Source: CBFIHN01 sp965662575
GTDB lineage: Bacteria > Pseudomonadota > Gammaproteobacteria > Francisellales > CACEW01
Length of the DNA: 21,949 nucleotides
Direction: 5' to 3'
Assembly (NCBI GenBank): GCA_965662575.1
Contig: CBFIHN010000026.1
Location: 1-21,949 of the forward strand
The stretch's first letter is position 1, and each line of letters opens with the position of its first letter. Of this stretch, positions 14,566-21,949 are shown in pieces. The translations under genes and the position numbers were made by a program. The notes below the pieces were generated by a model. The model did not search any database. It saw nothing but the letters and a program-made list of their open reading frames with translations, and was not told the DNA's origin.

Positions 14566-17500
14566 ATGATTACATTTATGATCAAAATGCGGTCCATTTT
14601 TGTATTTCTTTTATTAGTGTTTTCTACTTTTTGTGTTGCTGATGTGTCAACAAATAAAGGTCTGCGTACCGGTTATTTGCTATCAACCTCAGAGATGAGT
14701 TTTTCTGCTCAGAGCACTAAAGCCGCAGCTGGTGATGCTTCTGATAGTGCCTCTGAAATTTACTGTCAGTTTACCGGTCAAAATAACGATAACTGGGTAA
14801 CCGCTCCCAATTATTCATCAGGAACGCCTTCGCAACCGTGGTTAAATATCAAGTTTTCTTGGGATAATGTTCATAGTGCTCAAACGCCGCAATATGGAAG
14901 TGGTGCCTCGTCTGGTAGTATTTCTTACTCTAGCGCCACTGGAACGAAGGGTTCATCTAGTCAGGTGTTATCGCTTGAGCCTAATTCTAATTGCCCCGAA
15001 GGCGATGATGGTACGTCGCAACCTTGTGTCACTGCGGCATTTCAATTTTTTAATCAAGCAGAGCCAGCAGCGACTTATACCATTTCGGTTGATACGGTTG
15101 GCTCTATGGGCGAAACGCCGATAACCTATAGCTGTTGGTCAACAAATAATGTTCCTGAAAAATCCTTAATCCCTATCGATTTAACGACAGCAAAGCCTGC
15201 TTTGAAGTCAAGTGCTGCCTCATTGGCGCTTGGACTGAAAACATTTTCTTCTTCAAATGGTACGGCTTGTTATATTAACGATTCGGGGCGTATTTTTTGC
15301 TGGGGAAATGGCGCTTATGGACTATTGGGTGTAGAAAATGCCAAGACAGGACAGCCTTTGTCTATGAGTGCACTGCCTGTTGCGGTCCCTATATTGGATG
15401 TATCTAGAAAACATGTTTTGCCGGCATTGGGTATTTCCGTTGGGCCTACCTCTGCTTGTGCGATAGTTGATCCATCTGCTCAAGGCTCAGGTGTAAAAAC
15501 TAATCTATACTGCTGGGGGTATAACGACCAGGGTAGTTTAGGAACGGGGGTGTTGGCAACGTCTGTTAAATATGAGCCGCAGCCAGTTGAAGAGCCTGCA
15601 GGTTATAGTAATGTTGACTTTAAGCAGGTTAGTGTTGGGTATTTGCATACTTGCGCTGTGGGTGATTATGCAAATAATCAGGGCAAAAAAGTATCGCAAC
15701 TTTTTTGTTGGGGCAATAACTATCTTGCTCAGTCAGGCAACAATTCATGTCTGGGTAAAATTTGCAATGAGCCTGTAGCTATTAAGCCGCTGGGTGCTGT
15801 TTATAGTTCTATTAGTGCAGGTGCTTTTGCAACTTGTGTTGCACCAGCTAGTGGTGGCGCAGCCTGTATGGGTTATTCGCCATTGCTATTTGGTAGTGAT
15901 AGCCCTTTGGGTTTGAACCCAGTTTATTATTTGGATGCTGGCTTTCCTCCCAGGTTGGAAAAATGGACAGCAAAGGTTCTGCAAATATCGTTACCTAAAA
16001 ACTCTATGACTAGCCACGGTACTCAGCCTGGTTGGGTCCCAGCGCCCTATGCCTGCGCATTAGCACAAGGCGCTCAAGGGCAAGATAATCAAGTATACTG
16101 TTGGGGACTGGTTGGCTCGACGTATCGGTCTTCTGATGGCAGATATGGTGTTGTGCTGGATTATGGCCAGCTAGGTCAGTATGGTGTTTGGGGACAAGAT
16201 TATGCCGGAAAGGTTGCTTTGCCCGAAGGGTTTAATCCGCATTCTATCACAACAGGGATGTTTCGTGCCTGTGCATTGGGTGTTAATCGTATAGGTGGTA
16301 ATGACACGCCAGCGGTTTATTGCTGGGGTGCACAATTGAGTAAGCCAGGAGAAACAATAAAATCTGCCTATAATCCTTATCCAATACAGTTTGGTGCGGT
16401 GAGCCCTGATACTAACAGTGGTTTGGTGCTTGGTGGCTCAACTGTAAAGACAATGTATTTGTGCTATTTGGGAGTTGATGGTCAGGTTTATTGCGCTGGC
16501 AATAACACTAAAGATATTTTAGGTGCTGTGGCACAAGATTTCTCTGGTAGCAAAAGTTATTTATCTCCGACGAAGCCTGTTAGCTCTTTGATTAAGCAGC
16601 AGGGGCTAGCATTTTTAGCATCCATTGATGGGGCAGAGCACACAGAAATTAGCGAGTTACTCTTAAGCTTGAGTCACCCTAAAACTGTTTTTATTCGTAA
16701 TAATAGCATGCAGACGCAAGCGCTTTATTTGCGTGTTCCTAGCAAACTAAGTGACACAGGTTCAAGCTGTTTTTCAGGTTTGCAGTTAAAACCATTTGAG
16801 GTTTGTTCATTGGTGCTTGAAGTTAAACCTGGTTCTGGCTTTAAGGATAGTCAATCGGTCCAAGCAACTATCGGGGATAGCAGGAAGAGTTTGCTTATTC
16901 ATTTTAATGATCAATCTACTTATCAGTATTTTTATTTTGATTCAAACGACAATTACGTGGAGTTTGCACCTAAGTATAAAACACTCAAAGGAAAGTCTTG
17001 GAAAATAAAAATAACAGGCGGTGATACATCATTAATTCACTTTGCACCAAACGATGATTTAAAGGTATCAAATAACACCTGTGGTAAGGCAGGAAATGAT
17101 TCATGCACATTTGACGTCAAATGGGTTCAACAGAATCGCTGGATGCCTACCAGTTTGGTTCTTTCTTATAGCACTAACTTTTCAAAAAAGAAAATTATTT
17201 TAAGTTTTTCTCCATACACTTCATATATGCGCTTGATAACGCCCAATGGTGACAACCCAACTATTCAGGTTGGGCAGTCAATTGTGCTAAAGCTAAAAAA
17301 TTATAGTGAGCAAGCCATACATCAACTGACCTTTGGCAGGCAGCAGAATATTGAAATTACTCAAACAGACTGTACAGAAGTAGCCGGTTCAACTTCAGTG
17401 TATAGTTTAGGTCCGAAAGGGTCTTGTGATCTTACAGTTTATGCTAAGAGCCCAGGGCGGTACCCAGTTAAGGTTCAGGGTTATTTGGGTGATCATTTGG

Positions 17501-20500
17501 TTCCTGTGAATGTTGTATACCTTAAGGTTATTCCAAAGCCTCACCCGAAGGCGGCAGGACTATCTTTTATTCAGCCGCGTTCCTTAAGTATCCCTGTGGC
17601 CTCCACAGTGACATTAAGACTTCAAAATACAGGGGGCTTTAATTTAACGGATATTAATATTAGTGGTGGATCTGCCATAAGTATTTCTGATAATCAGTGT
17701 GCAAACCTTCAGACAAGCCTTGCCCCTAACCTTGGCTGTACATTTAAGATCACTGCCAAGAAGTTAGGTCGTTTGACATTAAACGCAAGCGCTACAACAG
17801 GTGTACATTCAGTCAATGCTGAACCTCTTACACTTACTTTATATTTTCAGAATCGCACCTATCTGCAATTTTTGCCCGCCAACAAAGTTATTAATACAGT
17901 TGATGAAAAACAATTATTTAAAGTTTTGAATGTGGGGACAGTAGCGGTGCAAAACATTAAGCTAAGCTCTGATTCAGCTGGAACAATTATTGCACCAAAT
18001 GGATGTAATGACACTACATTGGCCCCTGGTAAATCCTGTCAATTTGGACTAACAAGTAATTTTGGTACGTCTAACGTTCAAGTAAACGGCTTTATTGGCG
18101 ATCAAGTGCCAATAAAAGCAACGACACTTAGTATTACAACAAATCTCAAAAACCCATTGGCGATTAGCCCTAAGAAGCTGGTTTTAAAGGTGGGCGAATC
18201 TAAAAGTGTTACTTTAAAAAATAACGGTAATGTGCCATTAGTCACGAATATTTCTGACAGTGTTGGTGCTTCAATAACCCAGGGCTGTCAAAATATTACC
18301 TTGCAACCCGGGGGGGCCTGTCAGTTTAACGTCACGGGTGTTCATCATGGGCTATTTAGTCTTGCGGTTGGGGTTGGCAGTGGCAAAGCTCCTGGTCTCA
18401 AACTTGCAGTGTCTGTTTTTAACCCAGAAACACAGTATTTAAGGTTTGAGCCCGGCAATCAGCCTTTTCTCAGTGTTAATGAAGGGCGTACACTTTCTAT
18501 TATAAATGCTTCACCATTTACTATGAGCAACGTGCATCTAAATTTAGATGATTTGCCGGAAAAGGTACATATTACAAATAACCAGTGTAAAGGAGTAGTT
18601 TTAGGGCCCGAAGACAAGTGTAGTTTTATGGTGGCGGCTGAGGAAAAAGGCATTTTTGAGATCACGGCAGCAGGAATATTGCTTGATTCACAAGATGCTT
18701 CTGCAACGCTTACTGTCAACGTTGATCCAGAGCGTATTCTGTCTCTGGGTGTGGGCCAGCTCAGCTTGGCTGTTGGCAAGGAAAAAAAAGTAACACTAAC
18801 TAATGAAGGAACTTTGAGTGTTAACAGTATTCAATTAACAATGGACCAAACAGCTCAAGAGCAGGGAATTAGTATAGTAAACAACTCATGCGAAAATGCA
18901 GTGCTGGGTGTTAAGGGTTCTTGCTCCTTTACCCTCAAAGCAAATTTATTGGGTTCTTTCCACCTCAAAATCACGGCAAAAAGGTCGTCAGGCCCACCCT
19001 TACAGTCAGTGATTTTACCTGTTAACACTTTCTTTGAGCCTGCGGATTATCTGACGGTATCAGAAAAAACGTTAAATTTAGAACTTTCAAAAAGCAAAGA
19101 GATCACTGTAACAAGCAATGCGCATTTTAAAATAACAAATTTGCATTTAGATGTGCCCAAAGGGTTGGAGGTGCCTCCTACTCTAGATCATTGTACTGGC
19201 CAATCATTGGCTGGTGATGGCAGTAGCTGTACTTTTCTAATCAAGGGAGTCTCCGACGGTACTCATACTCTCGGCGTTAGTGGCCATATGGCAGGTTCAA
19301 AAGAGCTTTCATTTGCAACTGTTGTGGCTAATGTGTATTCAGCAAATCCTTTGTCGGTTAGCCCAAGTAAGGCAGTTATTCAGGTTTCTGCCGGTAAGGA
19401 GCAAAAAATAAGGCTCATAAATACCGGTAAATTTACTTTGGATAATATCACTTATCAGCCTAGCAATGATAAAGACATCAGTATTCGTAATGGTTGCACT
19501 GGTCAGCTCACGGGAGGTGACAGTTGTGATTTGTTTGTTAAAAGTCTTGCTGTGGGGCGCTTTGATATCAAAGTCAGCGCTGAATCAAGTGATATTACAG
19601 AGCTAAGACCAGTTGCAGATATTGCGTTTGATTCCTCGATACCAACAGATGCGCTTTCTTTTGAGCCGAAGGGCACAATATTCACACAGCCAGACAAGAA
19701 CGTACAGCTTTACCTGAAAAATAATGCTGCAATTGCACTACAAGGCATCAAAATAAATGTACCATCTGGTTTATCAGAGGCTCCTCAAATCACCTGTCCA
19801 GATAAAGGAAGTACAGGTTGGATTTTGCCGCCCAGCGAATCCTGTGAGATTATGTTTAATAGTAATGAATATGGTTCATTTTTAATTGAGGCAAGCGGAC
19901 ATGCAGAAAGTTTTCCACAGAGTAGTAGGGTTTCGGCAGACTTAACTAACGCAACTGATTATGCTGCAAGCTCTCCAGAGGAGAGTGAACCTTCAGTAGA
20001 AAAAAAAGTCGTTATTTATGGCGAACCGTTGGAGTTTCGCGACGATGAAAATACCAGAGAAATTCATTTTATTAACTTGTACCCTGGCAAAAAAGCAGCA
20101 CTTGTCATTCAGAACACAGGTGCAAATTCATTTGTGATCGATAATGCAACGGTGGTGTCATCACATTCGTATGCAGCGCCACCTAAAAGTTTTTCTATTT
20201 CTGGTAGTTGTATTGGGAGTACGCTAAAGTCTGGTAATAGTTGTGAGCTTGCAATCGAATATTCAGGTCAATTTTTAGATAATGTTCAAAATAGCGCGTT
20301 AAAAGTAAATTATTCCATTGAGGGTGAATTACAAAAACAAGAACTGTTGCCAATAGATCCTACTAGGTTTTATATGAATCTCACGGATAGAAAGACAAGT
20401 GAATCCACGTCATTTGTTGCGTCGATAAATGCTGGCGGGGAGGACATCTATGGCGGTGAGTTAGCTAACACATTGGGTCCACTCACTGTTGCTTATGCTC

Positions 20501-21282
20501 CGGGAACAACGACGCCTGTGCTGTATATTCAAAACCTTAAAACAGGTTTTTATGATCGTTATTGTATTCCATCAAAAACGGAGTTTGACGGTGTTGACTG
20601 TCATTCGTTGGAAGGCGGTGGGAATCAAAATTTGTTGTCCGTAATATCCAGCATTACTTCAAAATATGGTGGAACATACGGAGCAAAGCTGGTAGATGGC
20701 GCCTATCATTTTTATCAGCTTAATAGAACTGAGAGCGGTTCAGTCTCTTCTGTCACGCTTGAAGCTCTTGATAATGTTCCCGCTTATAAACCATCACAAA
20801 AAATACAAATCAAACAGCTATTGATTTACAGTGATCATACGGTGCAAATCATAGCCTATGATAAGGATCAAAAACCTATCTATGTCCTATGCCAGCCAAA
20901 TTCCGAAGCATGTACAGAAACTTTAAATACCCATATTGCAGGAATTCAGCGAGGGTTGGGTGGTTGGATTAGCCTGTTTATTGATACTGATGGTAGTCCG
21001 CGTTTTATCCAAACTACGTCAACACCGCCTGTTTTGAGGCAAGGTCATGAGATTGACATAGTCAATTTCGGGGTAGCGCCTCACCCTCCAGTAGAATTTA
21101 TACAGCTATTTTCTGGTCTGTATTATATTGTGGATTTAAACGCATTAACTACAGCGAATTACTTGGCATGTTTTTTGAATAATCCTTGGCTTGGTGCCTG
21201 CAAAACCTCTGGGGGGTCTTTCTTCAGAGGCTATTTGGCAGACCCGTTATTTACATATGGTGCTATAACGATTCAACATTAA
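14566..21282 (+). CDS. Giant secreted protein: seven-bladed RCC1-like propeller plus Ig-like repeats
   Basis: 2238 residues. A Sec signal peptide (core IFVFLLLVFSTFCVA) ends near Ala25. ATGs at 14566, 14578 and 14587 are all possible and none has a Shine-Dalgarno. Residues about 220-660 hold seven RCC1-like blades. Most carry a Cys-X(n)-(F/Y)-Cys-Trp-Gly pair, from Cys235/Cys245 (blade 1) to Cys633/Cys643 (blade 7); the fourth reads ACMG. Residues about 900-1800 are about nine beta-sandwich repeats of 95-105 residues. Each has a hydrophobic start of the L.(F/V).P type, a LxNxG segment, and an N.C....L....SC.F cysteine pair; more divergent units flank them. They recall ASPM/SPD-2/Hydin-like or other Ig-like domains, but that family call is tentative. 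The last 300 residues are an unrecognised domain rich in beta strands. Location is probably periplasmic or extracellular; no LPXTG-type, autotransporter or calcium-repeat export signal is seen. Function unknown, perhaps adhesion or host interaction. Confidence 0.85.
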   Translation: MITFMIKMRSIFVFLLLVFSTFCVADVSTNKGLRTGYLLSTSEMSFSAQSTKAAAGDASDSASEIYCQFTGQNNDNWVTAPNYSSGTPSQPWLNIKFSWDNVHSAQTPQYGSGASSGSISYSSATGTKGSSSQVLSLEPNSNCPEGDDGTSQPCVTAAFQFFNQAEPAATYTISVDTVGSMGETPITYSCWSTNNVPEKSLIPIDLTTAKPALKSSAASLALGLKTFSSSNGTACYINDSGRIFCWGNGAYGLLGVENAKTGQPLSMSALPVAVPILDVSRKHVLPALGISVGPTSACAIVDPSAQGSGVKTNLYCWGYNDQGSLGTGVLATSVKYEPQPVEEPAGYSNVDFKQVSVGYLHTCAVGDYANNQGKKVSQLFCWGNNYLAQSGNNSCLGKICNEPVAIKPLGAVYSSISAGAFATCVAPASGGAACMGYSPLLFGSDSPLGLNPVYYLDAGFPPRLEKWTAKVLQISLPKNSMTSHGTQPGWVPAPYACALAQGAQGQDNQVYCWGLVGSTYRSSDGRYGVVLDYGQLGQYGVWGQDYAGKVALPEGFNPHSITTGMFRACALGVNRIGGNDTPAVYCWGAQLSKPGETIKSAYNPYPIQFGAVSPDTNSGLVLGGSTVKTMYLCYLGVDGQVYCAGNNTKDILGAVAQDFSGSKSYLSPTKPVSSLIKQQGLAFLASIDGAEHTEISELLLSLSHPKTVFIRNNSMQTQALYLRVPSKLSDTGSSCFSGLQLKPFEVCSLVLEVKPGSGFKDSQSVQATIGDSRKSLLIHFNDQSTYQYFYFDSNDNYVEFAPKYKTLKGKSWKIKITGGDTSLIHFAPNDDLKVSNNTCGKAGNDSCTFDVKWVQQNRWMPTSLVLSYSTNFSKKKIILSFSPYTSYMRLITPNGDNPTIQVGQSIVLKLKNYSEQAIHQLTFGRQQNIEITQTDCTEVAGSTSVYSLGPKGSCDLTVYAKSPGRYPVKVQGYLGDHLVPVNVVYLKVIPKPHPKAAGLSFIQPRSLSIPVASTVTLRLQNTGGFNLTDINISGGSAISISDNQCANLQTSLAPNLGCTFKITAKKLGRLTLNASATTGVHSVNAEPLTLTLYFQNRTYLQFLPANKVINTVDEKQLFKVLNVGTVAVQNIKLSSDSAGTIIAPNGCNDTTLAPGKSCQFGLTSNFGTSNVQVNGFIGDQVPIKATTLSITTNLKNPLAISPKKLVLKVGESKSVTLKNNGNVPLVTNISDSVGASITQGCQNITLQPGGACQFNVTGVHHGLFSLAVGVGSGKAPGLKLAVSVFNPETQYLRFEPGNQPFLSVNEGRTLSIINASPFTMSNVHLNLDDLPEKVHITNNQCKGVVLGPEDKCSFMVAAEEKGIFEITAAGILLDSQDASATLTVNVDPERILSLGVGQLSLAVGKEKKVTLTNEGTLSVNSIQLTMDQTAQEQGISIVNNSCENAVLGVKGSCSFTLKANLLGSFHLKITAKRSSGPPLQSVILPVNTFFEPADYLTVSEKTLNLELSKSKEITVTSNAHFKITNLHLDVPKGLEVPPTLDHCTGQSLAGDGSSCTFLIKGVSDGTHTLGVSGHMAGSKELSFATVVANVYSANPLSVSPSKAVIQVSAGKEQKIRLINTGKFTLDNITYQPSNDKDISIRNGCTGQLTGGDSCDLFVKSLAVGRFDIKVSAESSDITELRPVADIAFDSSIPTDALSFEPKGTIFTQPDKNVQLYLKNNAAIALQGIKINVPSGLSEAPQITCPDKGSTGWILPPSESCEIMFNSNEYGSFLIEASGHAESFPQSSRVSADLTNATDYAASSPEESEPSVEKKVVIYGEPLEFRDDENTREIHFINLYPGKKAALVIQNTGANSFVIDNATVVSSHSYAAPPKSFSISGSCIGSTLKSGNSCELAIEYSGQFLDNVQNSALKVNYSIEGELQKQELLPIDPTRFYMNLTDRKTSESTSFVASINAGGEDIYGGELANTLGPLTVAYAPGTTTPVLYIQNLKTGFYDRYCIPSKTEFDGVDCHSLEGGGNQNLLSVISSITSKYGGTYGAKLVDGAYHFYQLNRTESGSVSSVTLEALDNVPAYKPSQKIQIKQLLIYSDHTVQIIAYDKDQKPIYVLCQPNSEACTETLNTHIAGIQRGLGGWISLFIDTDGSPRFIQTTSTPPVLRQGHEIDIVNFGVAPHPPVEFIQLFSGLYYIVDLNALTTANYLACFLNNPWLGACKTSGGSFFRGYLADPLFTYGAITIQH

Positions 21283-21290
21283 CTAACAAT

Positions 21291-21317
21291 CCACGGGCTG
21301 ACGGCCGTGGTGTTTTT
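21291..21317 (+). terminator. Intrinsic terminator of the giant gene
   Basis: CCACGG pairs with CCGTGG (21305-21310) around an 8-base loop, followed by TGTTTTT. It starts 9 bases after the stop codon and ends just before the IS terminal repeat. Confidence 0.7.
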
Positions 21318-21320
21318 ATT

Positions 21321-21340
21321 GGTTCTGTCGCATTAATTTT
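21321..21340 (+). repeat. IS6-like terminal inverted repeat
   Basis: GGTTCTGTCGCATTAATTTT begins with the GGTTCTGT-type tip typical of IS6-family ends. It lies 33 bases from the transposase stop, and is an exact inverted match of 14495-14514. Confidence 0.75.
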
Positions 21341-21373
21341 CAATCACGCAAGCACAGTAACCTGGGGGCACAA

Positions 21374-21805
21374 TTATGCTGCGAGGTCATAAAATTGCCT
21401 CCAAGTTGGTTGACTGCTGGCATTTTCCATTTGCCCTTTTTTAAGCATGTGCTGCAACTCAATTCCACCAATGGTTGCTTCGGCTGAGGCAAAGCTTTTG
21501 AAGCCCTTGGTATACTTAGTAATCCGCTTAATAAATCGATGGTCTTGCTCCACGATATTCTTGATGTATTTGATTCGTCGTATTTCAATGAATAAACAGT
21601 AGATTCCTGATAAGAACAACAGCATGTTAAGGCGATGACAAGCGGCCGCGTTAGCACCACTTTTGTCGATGGTGATTTTCTCTGGCAAACCACTGGAACC
21701 AATAGACTTCTTGAAAAATTTCATCACCGATTTTCGATCGCGTTTCTCTGACAGCATAAAGTCAACAGTGGCGCCGCCTTTATCAACGGCACGATGCTGT
21801 GCTTT
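21374..21805 (-). pseudogene. IS6-family transposase, C-terminal part
   Basis: About 143 codons in frame, ending at the TAA 21376-21374. IS6 hallmarks are HRAVDKGGATVDFMLSEKRD, the second catalytic Asp in ITIDKSGAN, and the catalytic Glu in RRIKYIKNIVEQDHRFIKR, then GFKSFASAEATIGGIELQHMLKKGQ. The N-terminal half, with the helix-turn-helix and first catalytic Asp, is missing: the frame meets a stop (TAA at 21808-21806) right where the other transposase begins. It cannot be active as it stands. The likely residual start at 21757 (MLSEK) is only an internal methionine. Confidence 0.8.
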
Positions 21806-21948
21806 TTAGAGAGCACAGTATCGTCTGCAATTAAAAGGTTGGGCGCTTTTTTATCGACAAGCTCTTCGGTCGTCGACCAGACTTCACTCGGCTTAAAGTG
21901 CTTGCTGTTTAACCAGCGGCTAATACTGTCATGGGATAATTCTATAGG
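21802..21948 (-). pseudogene. N-terminal fragment of an IS4/IS701-like DDE transposase (cut by window edge)
   Basis: About 49 codons enter from the right edge: ELSHDSISRWLNSKHFKPSEVW, later NLLIADDTVLSK. The SHDS(I/V)SRWL motif and the DDTVL(S/D)K motif (first catalytic Asp) are typical of IS4/IS701-type transposases. Similarity ends at about 21806, where the IS6-type sequence starts in another frame. The gene is therefore truncated at this side; whether the rest is intact to the right of the window is unknown. Confidence 0.6.
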
Positions 21949-21949
21949 G

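Larger units (their letters stand above)
21321..21949 (-). mobile_element. Composite of two insertion-sequence remnants (IS6-like, then IS4/IS701-like), cut by window edge
   Basis: From left to right there is an IS6-type terminal repeat, the C-terminal part of an IS6-family transposase (minus strand), then a sudden switch near 21806 to the N-terminal part of an unrelated DDE transposase in another frame. No second terminal repeat is visible before the window ends. I infer one IS inserted into, or recombined with, another. Confidence 0.65.

Noticed and set aside
14566..14640. Lipoprotein signal on the giant protein (cysteine in the hydrophobic core)
   Set aside because: The residues before Cys23 are Ser-Thr-Phe; Phe at -1 does not fit a lipobox, so signal peptidase I cleavage after Ala25 is preferred.
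18459..18779. 106-codon minus-strand frame inside the giant gene
   Set aside because: It is a shadow of the repeat region; the sense strand carries conserved repeat motifs throughout.
14515..21320. Intact composite transposon
   Set aside because: Only one side has any transposase sequence, it is truncated, and the flanks AAATTTGC and TTTTTATT are not a target duplication.

Overview
The window reads as a chromosomal segment of a moderately AT-rich gammaproteobacterium. The evidence is the nitrilase-tldD pair, the glyA-nrdR pair (GlyA lysine at the same position, 229, as in E. coli), a YadG/YadH-type ABC exporter and the tRNA-Tyr/Gly/Thr cluster that in this class normally precedes tuf. The accessory content (RHS/YD-repeat proteins, a giant secreted RCC1 protein, PAS histidine kinase, IS remnants) resembles host-associated lineages such as Legionellales or Thiotrichales. 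No marker here fixes the genus.

Layout. 1-200 (-): the first 66 codons of a secreted YD-repeat-like protein. 330-3878 (-): a tightly coupled three-gene operon of a PQ-loop/SemiSWEET-like membrane protein, a histidine kinase whose N-terminus looks like a tRNA-dependent cyclodipeptide synthase (CDPS), and a response regulator with an unrecognised output domain. 3879-4331: AT-rich spacer with a 16-bp perfect palindrome and a doubtful small ORF. 4332-6582 (+): nitrilase-family amidohydrolase overlapping tldD. 6605-8850 (-): smpB, glyA and nrdR. 9129-12086 (-): a 985-residue secreted RHS/YD-repeat protein with an unrecognised C-terminal domain, paralogous at its N-terminus to the gene at the left edge. 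12229-13919 (+): two-gene ABC exporter. 14101-14364 (+): tRNA-Tyr, tRNA-Gly, tRNA-Thr behind a strong promoter. 14566-21282 (+): a 2238-residue secreted protein (seven-bladed RCC1-like propeller, then about ten Ig-like repeats). 21321-21949: remnants of two insertion sequences.

The most notable system is the operon at 330-3878. The kinase N-terminus carries the CDPS signature (catalytic-type Ser, Tyr/Glu pair, and the Tyr-Pro of the XYP subfamily) followed by two PAS domains and a complete HisKA/HATPase core. If the domain is active, one polypeptide would make a cyclic dipeptide from charged tRNAs and also belong to a phosphorelay, with a small membrane transporter and a dedicated regulator encoded beside it. 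That suggests autocrine signalling, or sensing of the charged-tRNA pool. The function is inference; the domain order and motifs are visible in the sequence.

A second notable region is downstream of the tRNAs. tuf is not where it would be expected, and the giant gene there is bracketed by two perfect 20-bp inverted copies of an IS6-like terminal repeat, pointing to IS-linked rearrangement or acquisition.
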